A stretch of DNA of 64,000 bases, taken from AP-15 sp035538335. Lineage in GTDB: Bacteria > Pseudomonadota > Alphaproteobacteria > ATCC43930 > CGMCC-115725. Below the pieces are notes generated by a model, which saw nothing but the letters and a program-made list of their open reading frames with translations, was not told the DNA's origin and made no database searches. Made by a program: the position numbers and the translations under genes. Positions 1 to 7,840 of the stretch are shown here, one piece after another. Each line of letters starts with the position of its first letter. Positions within the stretch are counted from its first letter, which is position 1. Location of the stretch: contig DATLKN010000050.1 of assembly GCA_035538335.1 (NCBI GenBank), positions 310,001-374,000 on the forward strand. The letters run 5' to 3'.

Positions 1-262
1 ACAGCGCCGGCAGCGCGGGCCACGGGCGCCCGGTTTCGGGGTCGCAGGTGTCGTAGCGATAGCCGCGCCGGTCGGTGACCCAGCCGGCGCGCCCGCAATT
101 GGTCATCGCCACCGACATCCGGTAGCCGCCCGGCGTCAGCATGTGGCGAAAGGGCGCGGCCGCCGCGATCCGATCGATCGCCGCGACGAGAAGCGGCGCC
201 GCGTCGAGCGCGAATTTGCGCAGCAGCGCGGCGCCTTCGGGAAGCGGGTCGAAGCCCCTCAC
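1..262 (-). CDS. alkB: AlkB-like DNA repair dioxygenase, N-terminal part
   Basis: Oxidative demethylase of 1-methyladenine and 3-methylcytosine in DNA; 2OG/Fe(II) dependent in the family. Only about 87 residues lie in the window, and the gene continues past position 1. The visible part matches the AlkB N-terminal substrate lid: a TPGGYRMSVAMTNCGRAGW stretch followed by a second segment ending in RPWPALP, which I recognise from E. coli AlkB. The iron-binding HxD...H residues lie further on and cannot be checked. I chose the GTG at 260-262 because it overlaps the TGA of the upstream oxygenase gene (GTGA), as happens at the previous junction in this operon. No ATG is available earlier in this frame near that junction. 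Confidence 0.85.
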   Translation of the reverse strand, partial: MRGFDPLPEGAALLRKFALDAAPLLVAAIDRIAAAAPFRHMLTPGGYRMSVAMTNCGRAGWVTDRRGYRYDTCDPETGRPWPALPAL

Positions 263-987
263 TGCGCGTCGTGAAAGATGATGCCGAGCGTCATCCGGTG
301 CCCCGAGCGCAACCGGCTGACGCCGTGGCGCATCGCGGCGCGGTACCAGCCGCGGGCGCCGCGCGCCGGCCGGTGCCGCACCGGGAAGAGGACGCCGTCG
401 CCTTGGCGCAGCGGCACGATCTCGGCGCGCGACTGCAGGCGCGGGCGGCCCTCGACGAGCACGAACTCGCCGCCGGTGAAATCCTCGCCCGGCGCCGACA
501 GCAGCACCGCGACCTGCAGCGGGAAGACGTGCTCGCCGTAGAGGTCCTGGTGCAGGCAGTTGTAGTCGCCCTCGCCGTATTTGAGCAGCAGCGGCGTCGG
601 CTTCGTCTGCCCCGCACGCCGGCAGCGGTCGAGGAAATCCTCGTGCCGGTCGGGATAGCGCACCGCTTCGCCGAGCCGCTCGGCCCAGCGGTTGGCGATC
701 GCGGCGAGCGGCGGGTAGAAGAGCGCGCGCAGCCGGGCGACGAGCGGCGGCAGCGGATAGGCCCAGTATTTGTATTCGCCGCGGCCGAAGCCGTGCCGGG
801 CCATGACGACGCGGCTGCGGAACGCCGCGTCGTCATCGTAGGAGCGGGCGAGGCCGCGGCATTCCGCGGCGGCAAGCAGGCCGGGCAGCAGGGCGCAGCA
901 ATCGGCGTCGAGCGCGGCGCCGGCGCGCGCCCAATCGACGGCCGCGACCGGCGCCGCGGCCGGCGGGGCGGCGCGCGCCGCGCTCAC
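259..987 (-). CDS. 2OG-Fe(II) oxygenase, DNA-damage associated family
   Basis: Protein of 242 residues from a GTG start that overlaps the ada stop (GTGA). It has the Fe/2OG dioxygenase core: an HQD iron-binding triplet in NCLHQDLYGEHVFPLQ, a GEFVLVE strand, and a C-terminal block HGVSRLRSGHRMTLGIIFH with the distal His and a 2OG-binding Arg. This pattern fits the Pfam family described as an oxygenase acting on damaged DNA (COG3826-like). Sitting between ada and alkB, it probably belongs to the alkylation response, but its substrate is not known from sequence. Family and iron motif are seen; the repair role is inferred from the family and the neighbours. Confidence 0.85.
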   Translation of the reverse strand: MSAARAAPPAAAPVAAVDWARAGAALDADCCALLPGLLAAAECRGLARSYDDDAAFRSRVVMARHGFGRGEYKYWAYPLPPLVARLRALFYPPLAAIANRWAERLGEAVRYPDRHEDFLDRCRRAGQTKPTPLLLKYGEGDYNCLHQDLYGEHVFPLQVAVLLSAPGEDFTGGEFVLVEGRPRLQSRAEIVPLRQGDGVLFPVRHRPARGARGWYRAAMRHGVSRLRSGHRMTLGIIFHDAQ

Positions 988-2054
988 CGCGCCGCCTCGC
1001 GCGCGAGCAGCGCGCGCTTGCGCTCGACGCCCCAGCGATAGCCGGAGAGCGCGCCATCGGTGCGCACCACGCGATGGCACGGGATGGCGACGGCGAGCCG
1101 GTTCGCCGCGCAGGCGCCGGCGACGGCGCGTACCGCCCGCGGCATGCCGATGCGGTCGGCGAGCTGGCGGTAGGTCGTCGTCGTTCCGGCCGGGATTTCG
1201 CGAAGCGCGCGCCAGACGCGCTCCTGGAACGCCGTGCCGCGCAGATCGAGCGGCAGGTCGAGCCCCGTCGCCGGGCGCTCGACAAAGCCGACGACCCGGG
1301 CGACGAGCCGCTCGAAATCGCGGTCGCCGCCGACCAATTCGGCCTTCGGGAAGCGGTCCTGCAATTGCCGCACCAGCGCTTCCGGGTCGTCGCCGAGATG
1401 GATCGCGCACACACCCTTGTCGGTGGCGGCGACGAGGATCGCGCCGAGCGAGCATTCTCCGACCGCGAAGCGGATCGCGGCGCCGTCGCCGCCGGCACGG
1501 AACTTCGTCGGCGTCATGCCGAGCAATTCGCCGGCGGCGGCGTAGAAGCGGCCGTTCGAATTGAAGCCGGCGCCATAGATCGCTTCCGTTACCGTGCCGC
1601 GCCGGCGCAATTCTTCGCGCACCCGCCGGGCGCGCGCCGCCGCCGCATAGCCGCGCGGCGTCAGGCCGGTGACGCGCTTGAAGACGCGGTGGAAATGAAA
1701 CCGGCTCATGCCGGCGGTTTCGGCGAGCGCCTCGAGGCTCGGGATCTCTTCCGCTTCCTCGATCGCCCGGCAGGCCTTCGCGACGGCGGTGGCATGCTCC
1801 TCGGCGAGCGCAGGGCGGTTCGGGCGGCAGCGCTTGCAAGGGCGAAAGCCGGCGCGCTCCGCCTCGGCCGGGCTCGCGTGGAAGCGCACGTTCTCGCGCC
1901 GCGCCAGACGCGCCGCGCAGGACGGGCGGCAGTAAACCCCGGTCGTGCGCACCGAATAATAGAAGACCCCGTCGGCCGCCCCGTCGTGCTCGACGACCGC
2001 GCGCCAGCGTGCCTCCTCGGTCGAATACGCGGACACCGCTTCGGCGATAGCCAT
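984..2054 (-). CDS. ada: Ada, bifunctional regulator and O6-methylguanine-DNA methyltransferase
   Basis: 356 residues, the usual full Ada length. Order of domains: zinc-binding methylphosphotriester acceptor (Cys42, Cys46, Cys73, Cys76; Cys42 corresponds to the acceptor in GVYCRPSC), an AraC-type double helix-turn-helix at about 90-185, then the methyltransferase domain with the active-site motif IPCHRVV (Cys326). In the family, methyl transfer from DNA phosphotriesters to the N-terminal Cys turns the protein into an activator of its own operon. Start chosen at the ATG preceded by AGGAGG at ideal distance. It is the first gene of ada - oxygenase - alkB, all joined by 4-base stop/start overlaps. 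Confidence 0.95.
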   Translation of the reverse strand: MAIAEAVSAYSTEEARWRAVVEHDGAADGVFYYSVRTTGVYCRPSCAARLARRENVRFHASPAEAERAGFRPCKRCRPNRPALAEEHATAVAKACRAIEEAEEIPSLEALAETAGMSRFHFHRVFKRVTGLTPRGYAAAARARRVREELRRRGTVTEAIYGAGFNSNGRFYAAAGELLGMTPTKFRAGGDGAAIRFAVGECSLGAILVAATDKGVCAIHLGDDPEALVRQLQDRFPKAELVGGDRDFERLVARVVGFVERPATGLDLPLDLRGTAFQERVWRALREIPAGTTTTYRQLADRIGMPRAVRAVAGACAANRLAVAIPCHRVVRTDGALSGYRWGVERKRALLAREAAR

Positions 2055-2064
2055 CTCATCCTCC

Positions 2065-2086
2065 TATCGGCTCATGTATGCCGATA
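2065..2086. promoter_or_regulatory. Inverted repeat in the ada leader
   Basis: Perfect 7-bp arms TATCGGC and GCCGATA separated by 8 bases lie just upstream of the ada ribosome binding site. Further upstream, at about 2117-2138, the minus strand reads AATCGG, TTCG, AAAGCAAAG, which loosely resembles the AAT...AAAGCGCAA pattern of the E. coli Ada box. The first is directly visible; the operator role of either element is a guess. Confidence 0.35.
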
Positions 2087-2180
2087 TTTGGCGATCTCCA
2101 GGCGGCCCGCACTCCGCTCTTTGCTTTCGAATCCGATTTATCGCGAAGCGCCCCGAGATTGCTTCGTCGCTCTGCTCCTC

Positions 2181-2235
2181 GCCCCCCACCCTAACCCTCC
2201 CCCCGCATGCGGGGGGAGGGGGCGGGGAGAGGACT
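2181..2235. repeat. GC-rich palindromic intergenic element
   Basis: Contains a perfect 26-bp palindrome at 2195-2220 (CCCTCCCCCCGCA and its complement), between the divergently placed 5' end of ada and the 3' end of the GlcG-like gene. Flanked by CACCCTAACC on one side. It resembles the flanks of the C-type elements at 22435 and 50071 (CACCCT, CTCCCCCC) and may be a shorter relative. It could also form a strong hairpin in RNA from either strand. Confidence 0.6.
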
Positions 2236-2675
2236 CAGCCCGGGTCGCCGGTGTCGGGGACGAGGCCGGCGCATTCGATGCCGTGGACCGCGCACACCTC
2301 GTCGTTGTCGGAGGTGTCGCCGCTGATCCCGACCGCGCCCAGGACCTCGCCCGTCGCGTCGCGGATCAACACGCCGCCGGGGACCGGGATGATGCGGCCG
2401 CCCGAGGCGCCGACGAGCGCCTGGACGAAGGCCGGGTTGCCGGCGACGCGGCGGGCGAATTCGCGGCCGCCGAAGCCCATGCCGAGGGCGCCCCAGGCCT
2501 TGCCGCCGGCGATCTCCGGGCGCAACAGGCTCGAGCCGTCCTCGCGCTTCGCCGCCTTCAGCTGGCCGCCGGCGTCGAGCACCACCACGGTCAGCGGCTT
2601 GAAGCCGCGCTCGCGGCCTTTTTCGAGCGCCTTGTCGACGATGATCGAGGCCTGGTCGAGGCTCAGTCCGCTCAT
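2235..2675 (-). CDS. GlcG/HbpS family protein
   Basis: 146 residues. The central PLTVVVLDAGGQLKAAKRED block and the following PGGVLIRD...GAVGISGD core are typical of the GlcG/HbpS family (heme-binding or small-molecule-binding proteins often found beside glycolate genes). No signal peptide is seen, so it is probably cytoplasmic. It lies 12 bases downstream of the luciferase-like gene on the same strand, so the two are probably co-transcribed. The true glycolate oxidase genes sit 17 kb away, so a direct role there is not supported. Molecular function within this family is poorly defined. Confidence 0.8.
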   Translation of the reverse strand: MSGLSLDQASIIVDKALEKGRERGFKPLTVVVLDAGGQLKAAKREDGSSLLRPEIAGGKAWGALGMGFGGREFARRVAGNPAFVQALVGASGGRIIPVPGGVLIRDATGEVLGAVGISGDTSDNDEVCAVHGIECAGLVPDTGDPG

Positions 2676-2687
2676 CTCGCGCTTCCC

Positions 2688-3536
2688 TCAAACTTTGCGG
2701 ATCAATTCAGCCCAGCGGTCGAGGGTCGGCAGCACACTCGCCTCCTTCTCGGCCGGCAGGGCGACGATGAGCCGCGCTATGCCCTGGTCGCGATAGCGCT
2801 TCAACCGGTCGAGGTCCTCGACGGCGCCGAAGATCGTCACCGGCAGGCTCGCCGGGTCGCGCCCGGCTTCCTTCGCCATGTCGCGGAACTGCGGCAGGAA
2901 TTCGGTCACGTCGGGATATTGCGGGCGGCTCGCGTTCGGGACCCAGCCGTCACCGTAGCGCACGGCGCGGCGCGCGCTGTGCGGGAAGGCGCCGCCGACG
3001 ATGACCGGCGGATGCGGCTTCTGCACCGGCTTCGGCCAGGTCATCATCGGCGGGAAGTCGACCATCTCGCCGTGGTATTCCGGCTTCGTCTTGGTCCAGA
3101 TCTCCTTCATCGCCTCGATGCGCTCGCGCATCAGCTTGAAGCGGCTCTTGAACTCGACGCCGTGGTCGGCGATCTCCTCGGCGTTCCAGCCGCCGCCCAC
3201 GCCGAAGAGGAACCGGCCGCCCGACACCTGATCGACCGAGGCGACGAGCTTTGCCGTCTGAATGGGATCGCGCTGGATGACGAGACACACCCCGGTCGCG
3301 AGCTTCAACCTCGTCGTCGCGGCCGCCGCCATCGTCAGCGACACGAACGGGTCCATCACGTCGTAATACTGCTTCGGGATGTCGCCGCCGCCCGGAAAGG
3401 GCGTCGAGCGCGACAGCGGAATGTGCGAGTGCTCGGGCGCCCAGACGGATTCGAAGCCGCGCTCTTCGAGGGCGCGGGCGAACGCCCCCGGGGCCATCGA
3501 ATAATCGGTGAAGAACATCGCCGCGCCGAAATCCAT
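2688..3536 (-). CDS. LLM-class flavin-dependent oxidoreductase
   Basis: 282 residues with the luciferase-like monooxygenase TIM-barrel pattern: an N-terminal strand, ESVWAPEHSHIPLS, the loop LATGVCLVIQRDPIQTAKLVAS, then SGGRFLFGVGGGWNAEE, and PPVIVGGAFPHSARRA in the second half. This combination is typical of the subgroup often annotated as F420-dependent (TIGR03619-like), but the sequence alone does not tell F420 from FMN. Substrate unknown. It is upstream of the GlcG-like gene with 12 bases between them, and downstream of a separate PPOX-like flavin protein gene on the same strand with 57 bases between. Confidence 0.85.
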   Translation of the reverse strand: MDFGAAMFFTDYSMAPGAFARALEERGFESVWAPEHSHIPLSRSTPFPGGGDIPKQYYDVMDPFVSLTMAAAATTRLKLATGVCLVIQRDPIQTAKLVASVDQVSGGRFLFGVGGGWNAEEIADHGVEFKSRFKLMRERIEAMKEIWTKTKPEYHGEMVDFPPMMTWPKPVQKPHPPVIVGGAFPHSARRAVRYGDGWVPNASRPQYPDVTEFLPQFRDMAKEAGRDPASLPVTIFGAVEDLDRLKRYRDQGIARLIVALPAEKEASVLPTLDRWAELIRKV

Positions 3537-3593
3537 GCCGCTTCTCCCATAGTCCGGTTGGCGGCGGACATTAGCCGCGGCGCGGCGGCGCGG

Positions 3594-4019
3594 CTAGCCC
3601 TCGGCGAGATTGCCCCAGCTCGCGACCCGCTCGACCCGGAGCGCGATGACCGGCAGTCCCTCGATCGCCATCGCCGCGAGTTGCGGGTAGCGCGATTTGA
3701 GCAGCGCCTGCGCGCCGGTGTGCTCGGGGCCGTCGCGAAGGATCTCGGCGGCGCCGCGCAGCATGACCCAGCCGAGCCGCGTCCAGTCCTCGTCCCAGCG
3801 ATCGACGACGACGGCCGCCTTCGGGTTTTCGAGGATGTTGGCGAGGCGCTTGAGGGCGAGCGGGCGGCGCTTCGGCTTCTCGTCGATCGTGATGTAGAGC
3901 CGGCCGGCGGCGATCGCGTAGCACACCGGCACGACATGCGGCATGCCCGCGCGGTCGGCGGTCGCGAGATGCGCGACGCGGCCGCGTTCGAGAAAGCGCG
4001 CTTCGGCTGCCGAGAACAT
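3594..4019 (-). CDS. Pyridoxamine 5'-phosphate oxidase-like flavin protein
   Basis: 141 residues with the split-barrel pattern of PNPOx-like proteins: FLERGRVAHLATADRAGMPH, then VPVCYAI, LYITIDEKPKR, and NPKAAVVVDRWDEDW. It is close to the TIGR03668-type proteins, called F420-dependent in actinobacteria; in this organism cofactor use is open. Its downstream neighbour on the same strand is a luciferase-like flavin enzyme, so the pair may work on the same flavin or substrate. On the other side it faces a RidA gene in the opposite direction, leaving a divergent gap of about 110 bases. Confidence 0.75.
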   Translation of the reverse strand: MFSAAEARFLERGRVAHLATADRAGMPHVVPVCYAIAAGRLYITIDEKPKRRPLALKRLANILENPKAAVVVDRWDEDWTRLGWVMLRGAAEILRDGPEHTGAQALLKSRYPQLAAMAIEGLPVIALRVERVASWGNLAEG

Positions 4020-4129
4020 CCGATGCGTTCTGCCGCCTCCATCGACGAGATTGCGACATGCGCTCGCCTTGCGCCGAGCGGCGGGCGCTGCCTATCCTCG
4101 ATCGCCAGTTTTCGCCGAAGGTGGACCCC

Positions 4130-4516
4130 ATGGACAAGCGGCAAAGCATCGAGGTGGCCGGCGTCAAGCACGTCAACCCGATCCCGAGCGCCTGCCGGCG
4201 CGGCCCGTTTCTGGCGACGGGGGCGGTCTCGGGCGCCGATCCGGCGACCGGCAAGGTGGCCCCGGATCTCGATGCGCAATGCGCCCAGATGTTCGACAAT
4301 GTGCGCCGCATCCTCGCCGCCGCCGGCGGCAGCCCCGAGGACATCATCAAGATGACGGTCTTCATCGCCGACCGCTCGCTGCGCGAGACCTTGAACCGGC
4401 ATTGGGTCGCGATGTTCCCCGACCCGCATTCGCGGCCCGCCCGCCACACCCAGACCTCGCACGACCTCGCATCGCCGATGCAGATCCAGTGCGACGTGCT
4501 CGCGGTGCTCGGGTGA
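4130..4516 (+). CDS. RidA family protein
   Basis: 128 residues of the YjgF/YER057c/UK114 fold. Visible family features are GPFLATGAVSGADPATGK, the QCAQMFDNVRRILAAAG helix, IIKMTVFIAD and the C-terminal IQCDVLAVLG strand. RidA members hydrolyse reactive enamine/imine intermediates, but many paralogues have other roles, and the canonical substrate-binding Arg in the R-x-A/HT region (here PARHTQTSHDL) is not in a clearly canonical context. The ATG was preferred over an upstream in-frame ATG at 4058 because the homologous region begins right after it. Ten bases separate it from the enolase-superfamily gene, so they likely form an operon. Confidence 0.85.
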   Translation: MDKRQSIEVAGVKHVNPIPSACRRGPFLATGAVSGADPATGKVAPDLDAQCAQMFDNVRRILAAAGGSPEDIIKMTVFIADRSLRETLNRHWVAMFPDPHSRPARHTQTSHDLASPMQIQCDVLAVLG

Positions 4517-4526
4517 GGGACAGGCC

Positions 4527-5693
4527 ATGAAGATCGTCGATGTCCGCGCGACGCCGCTCTCCGCCCGCTGCGAGCCACCTTACGCCAGCGCCGGCGGCTT
4601 TCTCTCGGCGCGCGGCGCGCTCCTCGTCGAGATCGAGACCGATGCCGGGTTGACCGGCATCGGCGAAGCGGGACCCGGCGGCGGCGCCTCGGCAAGCGTG
4701 ATCGAGCGGCAGTTGCGTTCGCTGCTCGTCGGCGAGGACCCGCTGATGATCGAGGCGCTGTGGCAGAAGATGTTCGCCCGCACGCGTCAGTTCGGCCGCC
4801 GCGGGCTCGTCTTGAACGCGATCAGCGGCATCGACATCGCGCTCTGGGACATCGCCGGCAAGGCCGCGGGATTGCCGCTCTATAAGCTCTTCGGGGCGGC
4901 GCGCGAGCGTGTCGAAGTCTATGCCAGCGGCGGCTTCTACGAAGACGGCAAGTCGATCGACGCCCTCGCCGCCGAGGCCGAGGGCTACCGCGCCCGCGGC
5001 TTTCGCGGCATGAAAATGAAGGTCGGCCGCAATCCTTCGACCGGCGCGCATTTGCGCCATTTGGTCGGCGAAGCCGAGCGCTGCGAGGTCGATCCGGAAG
5101 AGGACATCGCGCGCGTTGCCGCGGTGCGCCGGGCCTTCGGGCCGAAGGCGAAGCTGATGGTCGATGCGAACTGCGCCTGGAGCCCTGCTTTCGCCATTCA
5201 GATGGGCCGCGCCTTCGAGCCCTACGGGCTCTACTGGATCGAGGAGCCGGTGGCGACCGACGACATCGAGGGGAGCGCGGCGGTCGCCGCGGCGCTCGCC
5301 ACCCCGATCGCCGGCTACGAGACGGAAACCGGCCTCTACGGCTTCCGCGAGCTGATCCAGCGCGGCGCCGTCGACATCGTGCAGCCCGACCTCGCCTGGT
5401 CGGGCGGCTTTTCCGAATGCCGCCGCATTGCCGCGCTGGCGCAGGCGCACCATCGCATGGTCGCGCCGCATGCCTTTGCCGGCGCCGTCCTCTTGGCGGC
5501 CTCGCTGCATTTCATGGCCTCGATTCCGAACGGGCTCGTCCTTGAATTCGACCAGACGGCGAACCCGCTGCGCGACGAATTGCTGAAGCAACCCATCGCC
5601 CTCGGCGCAGACGGGACGATCGCGCCGCCGCAGCGCCCGGGGCTCGGCATCGAGATCGATGCCGCAGCGCTGGCGCGCTACCGCGCCGGGTGA
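4527..5693 (+). CDS. Mandelate racemase / muconate lactonizing enzyme family protein
   Basis: 388 residues, an enolase-superfamily enzyme that abstracts a proton alpha to a carboxylate. N-terminal capping domain, then a barrel with a KMKVGR base motif near residue 166, metal ligands in MVDANCAWS (Asp), WIEEP (Glu) and a GYETETG strand, and the QPDLAWSGGFSE and VAPHAFAGA motifs near the C-terminus. The pattern fits acid-sugar dehydratases of the MR subgroup, but I cannot name the substrate. It follows a RidA gene closely, and its stop overlaps the next gene's GTG start. The RidA partner may deal with an enamine or enol product (inference). Confidence 0.85.
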   Translation: MKIVDVRATPLSARCEPPYASAGGFLSARGALLVEIETDAGLTGIGEAGPGGGASASVIERQLRSLLVGEDPLMIEALWQKMFARTRQFGRRGLVLNAISGIDIALWDIAGKAAGLPLYKLFGAARERVEVYASGGFYEDGKSIDALAAEAEGYRARGFRGMKMKVGRNPSTGAHLRHLVGEAERCEVDPEEDIARVAAVRRAFGPKAKLMVDANCAWSPAFAIQMGRAFEPYGLYWIEEPVATDDIEGSAAVAAALATPIAGYETETGLYGFRELIQRGAVDIVQPDLAWSGGFSECRRIAALAQAHHRMVAPHAFAGAVLLAASLHFMASIPNGLVLEFDQTANPLRDELLKQPIALGADGTIAPPQRPGLGIEIDAAALARYRAG

Positions 5694-6172
5694 GGCCGGC
5701 GATGGCGACTGCCGCGACCCTCTCGACGATCGGCTACGAGAAGGCGCGGCTGGCGGATTTCATCGCGGCGCTGCGCGCGGCGGGCATCGCGGCCGTGCTC
5801 GACGTGCGCGACCGACCGATCTCGCGGCGGCCCGGTTTTTCCAAGCGCCAGCTGGCGGCCGCAATCGAGGCGGCGGGCATGCGCTATGTGCATCTCGCCG
5901 CGCTCGGCACGCCGCCAGAGGGGCGCGAAGCCGGCCGCCGGCGCGACTGGGACCGGTTCTGGGGGATCGTCGAAGAGAAGCTCGGCCGCGGCGAAGCCGA
6001 GCACGAGCTGGCGGAGGCGGCGGGTTTGGCGGCGGCCGCGCCTAGCTGCCTTTTATGCTACGAGGCCGATTGGCGGGTCTGCCACCGGCGCCGCATCGCC
6101 GAGATCCTGGAAGCGCGTCACGGCTTCCGCATCCGCCATCTGCGGGTCGAGCCCGATCTCATTCTCGCGTGA
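5690..6172 (+). CDS. DUF488 family protein
   Basis: 160 residues from a GTG that overlaps the previous stop (GTGA); an in-frame ATG at 5702 is an equally possible start. The protein begins TLSTIGYEKARLADFIAAL, continues with VLDVRDRPISRRPGFSK and ends with CLLCYEADWRVCHRRRIAE, the conserved cysteine block of DUF488. Family function is unknown; the fold has been compared with nucleases and phosphatases. It ends tail to tail with the Crp/Fnr gene, overlapping it by 14 bases. Confidence 0.85.
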   Translation: MRPAMATAATLSTIGYEKARLADFIAALRAAGIAAVLDVRDRPISRRPGFSKRQLAAAIEAAGMRYVHLAALGTPPEGREAGRRRDWDRFWGIVEEKLGRGEAEHELAEAAGLAAAAPSCLLCYEADWRVCHRRRIAEILEARHGFRIRHLRVEPDLILA

Positions 6173-6950
6173 GGGCGGGGCCTACGAGCGCCGCGGCGAG
6201 CGAGGCCGTTTCCGCCGACAACCCGGCGGCCGGCGTCGCGCCCGTGCGCGGTGCGGCCGGCGCCTTCTCGAGCCCGGCGAGCCCTTGCAGCCGGGCCAGG
6301 TCGCGGATCAACACGACATGGCGGTCGACATTGACGATCCGCCGCTCGCGCAGGGAGCGCAGCACGCGATTGACGTGCACCAGGGTCAAGCCGAGATGGT
6401 CGCCGATCTGCTGCTGCGTCAGCGGCATCGTAAAGCTGAGCGCGGTGATCAGCTCACGCCGGCGCAGCCGCTCGTAGAGATCGAGCAGCATCATCGCGAG
6501 GCGGCCTTCGGCGTCGAACCGGGCGATCGCCGCCGCGAGCCGGTCGACGCGGCGCTGCTGCTCGCACAACAGCCAGTTGACGAACAGCGCGACCGTGCGC
6601 TGACCGAGCAGGCGCGGCATCGCGGCGCGCGCATCGATCGCCTGCAAGGTGAGCGGGGTCAGCGCGGTCACCGTGTCCTCGGGCCGGCTTATCAGCGCCG
6701 TTTCGAGCCCGATCACATCGCCCGGCAGGTAGATGTCGGTGATCGCGCGGCGGCCGTCCGGCCATTCGCGGGCCCGGTAAGCCCAGCCGCCGCCGAGCAG
6801 ATAGACCGCGGCGCTGGCGGCGTTGGGGGAGATGATCCTGGCACCGGTCTCGACCGGCTGTCCGGGCAATCTTCGAAAAGCGGCTCTCAGCGCGAGCTTT
6901 CCCTGCGCCAGCTCCTCGTAGAGCTCGGCGCGGCAGGTCGGGTGCGGCAT
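6159..6950 (-). CDS. Crp/Fnr family transcriptional regulator
   Basis: 263 residues. An N-terminal cyclic-nucleotide-binding-like barrel (DIYLPGDVIGLETAL) is followed by a dimerisation helix and a C-terminal winged helix-turn-helix, LTQQQIGDHLGLTLVHVNRV, which is a clear Crp/Fnr recognition helix. The four cysteines of the oxygen-sensing FNR cluster are absent, so it does not sense oxygen by an FNR-type cluster. The ATG is preferred over the GTG three bases upstream because a GGGGG stretch sits at better distance. A tail of about 45 Ala/Gly/Pro-rich residues after the HTH is unusual. Target genes are not known. Confidence 0.88.
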   Translation of the reverse strand: MPHPTCRAELYEELAQGKLALRAAFRRLPGQPVETGARIISPNAASAAVYLLGGGWAYRAREWPDGRRAITDIYLPGDVIGLETALISRPEDTVTALTPLTLQAIDARAAMPRLLGQRTVALFVNWLLCEQQRRVDRLAAAIARFDAEGRLAMMLLDLYERLRRRELITALSFTMPLTQQQIGDHLGLTLVHVNRVLRSLRERRIVNVDRHVVLIRDLARLQGLAGLEKAPAAPRTGATPAAGLSAETASLAAALVGPALTRE

Positions 6951-7269
6951 CACCAGCCCCCGAGGATCTTGTCGCGAGCGTTGCGGGCGCGGCTCATCCC
7001 CGTCTCCTCGTCCCTGACGGTCGACCGGGCGATCGGCCTTGGCGCCGAATTTGCCGCCCGGCTAAACAACCGGTTTCCGGACTTCTTTCCCAAAAGGGCG
7101 CGTCGAATGCGCATTTCCGAGACCGTCCCTCGCTGCAGCATACCGCTCCTGCGTGCCGCTAACGCGGCGGCCGCAAAAATGACGCGGGCGCAGGGCTGCG
7201 GCGGGCCGTCGCATAGACGATTTTACGCCGTCGATGCCCGGTTTGCCGCGCTCTTCGAGACGCGCGCGC
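6951..7269. other. Intergenic region without a clear gene
   Basis: About 320 bases between the Crp/Fnr start and the ArfB stop. A 63-codon frame on the minus strand ends right at the Crp/Fnr start, but it has no recognisable family and a high Arg content as expected for antisense or spurious frames here. The leader promoter of the regulator should lie here; I see no confident motif. Confidence 0.5.
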
Positions 7270-7701
7270 CTATTCCTCGGGAGGCGGATGCCGGCGTTGT
7301 TTGACGGCGGCGTGGCGCGCTTTCGCGGCGAGCCGGCGCTCGTTTTGCGCCCGCGACGGCTTCGTCGGGCGGCGCGGCTTCGGCGGCGTCGCGGCGCGGC
7401 GGACCAGCCCGACGAGCCGGGCGAGCCCGTCCTCGCGGTTGCGCTGCTGCGAGCGGAAGCGTTGTGCCGTGATGACGAGGACGCCGTCGCGCGAAAGCCG
7501 GCGGCCGAGCTGTCGCGCCAGCCGCGCCCGCACCGCCTCGGGCAGCGATCGCGAACGCACGACGTCGAACCGCAGCTGCGCCGCGCTCGCCACCTTGTTG
7601 ACGTTCTGCCCGCCCGGCCCCGAGGCGCGGATGAAGCCGATCTCGACTTCCGCCTCGTCGAATACGATATCGTTGGTGATCGGGATCATCGCGCCGCTCA
7701 T
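7270..7701 (-). CDS. arfB: ArfB, ribosome-rescue peptidyl-tRNA hydrolase
   Basis: 143 residues, the normal size of ArfB/YaeJ. It has the release-factor catalytic motif in ASGPGGQNVNKVAS (GGQ), followed by a helical segment and a very basic C-terminal tail (RRPTKPSRAQNERRLAAKAR), which in ArfB enters the mRNA channel of stalled ribosomes. No codon-recognition domains are present, distinguishing it from RF1/RF2. Two close starts are possible (7701 and 7689); the upstream one is taken, without a strong ribosome binding site for either. It is transcribed away from the molybdenum hydroxylase operon. Confidence 0.92.
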   Translation of the reverse strand: MSGAMIPITNDIVFDEAEVEIGFIRASGPGGQNVNKVASAAQLRFDVVRSRSLPEAVRARLARQLGRRLSRDGVLVITAQRFRSQQRNREDGLARLVGLVRRAATPPKPRRPTKPSRAQNERRLAAKARHAAVKQRRHPPPEE

Positions 7702-7840
7702 CCGGCCATCCGAACATAACGCTTCACGCCGCAGGGCATGGTAGTGTAAGCGAAACGGGTTGCCGCGAGCGGCTTCCTCGCGTCCCTCGCGCGGCGGGAC
7801 GACGCGCACCGATATCGGGACCGATATATCAGGAGAGACT

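Noticed and set aside
1074..4355. A very long open frame on the plus strand running antisense to ada and four other genes
   Set aside because: It overlaps several well-recognised genes, is Arg/Ala/Gly-rich without any family motif, and such frames are expected opposite GC-rich genes.
6950..7141. A 63-codon frame ending at the Crp/Fnr start
   Set aside because: No family, no good ribosome binding site, and Arg-rich composition typical of spurious frames.
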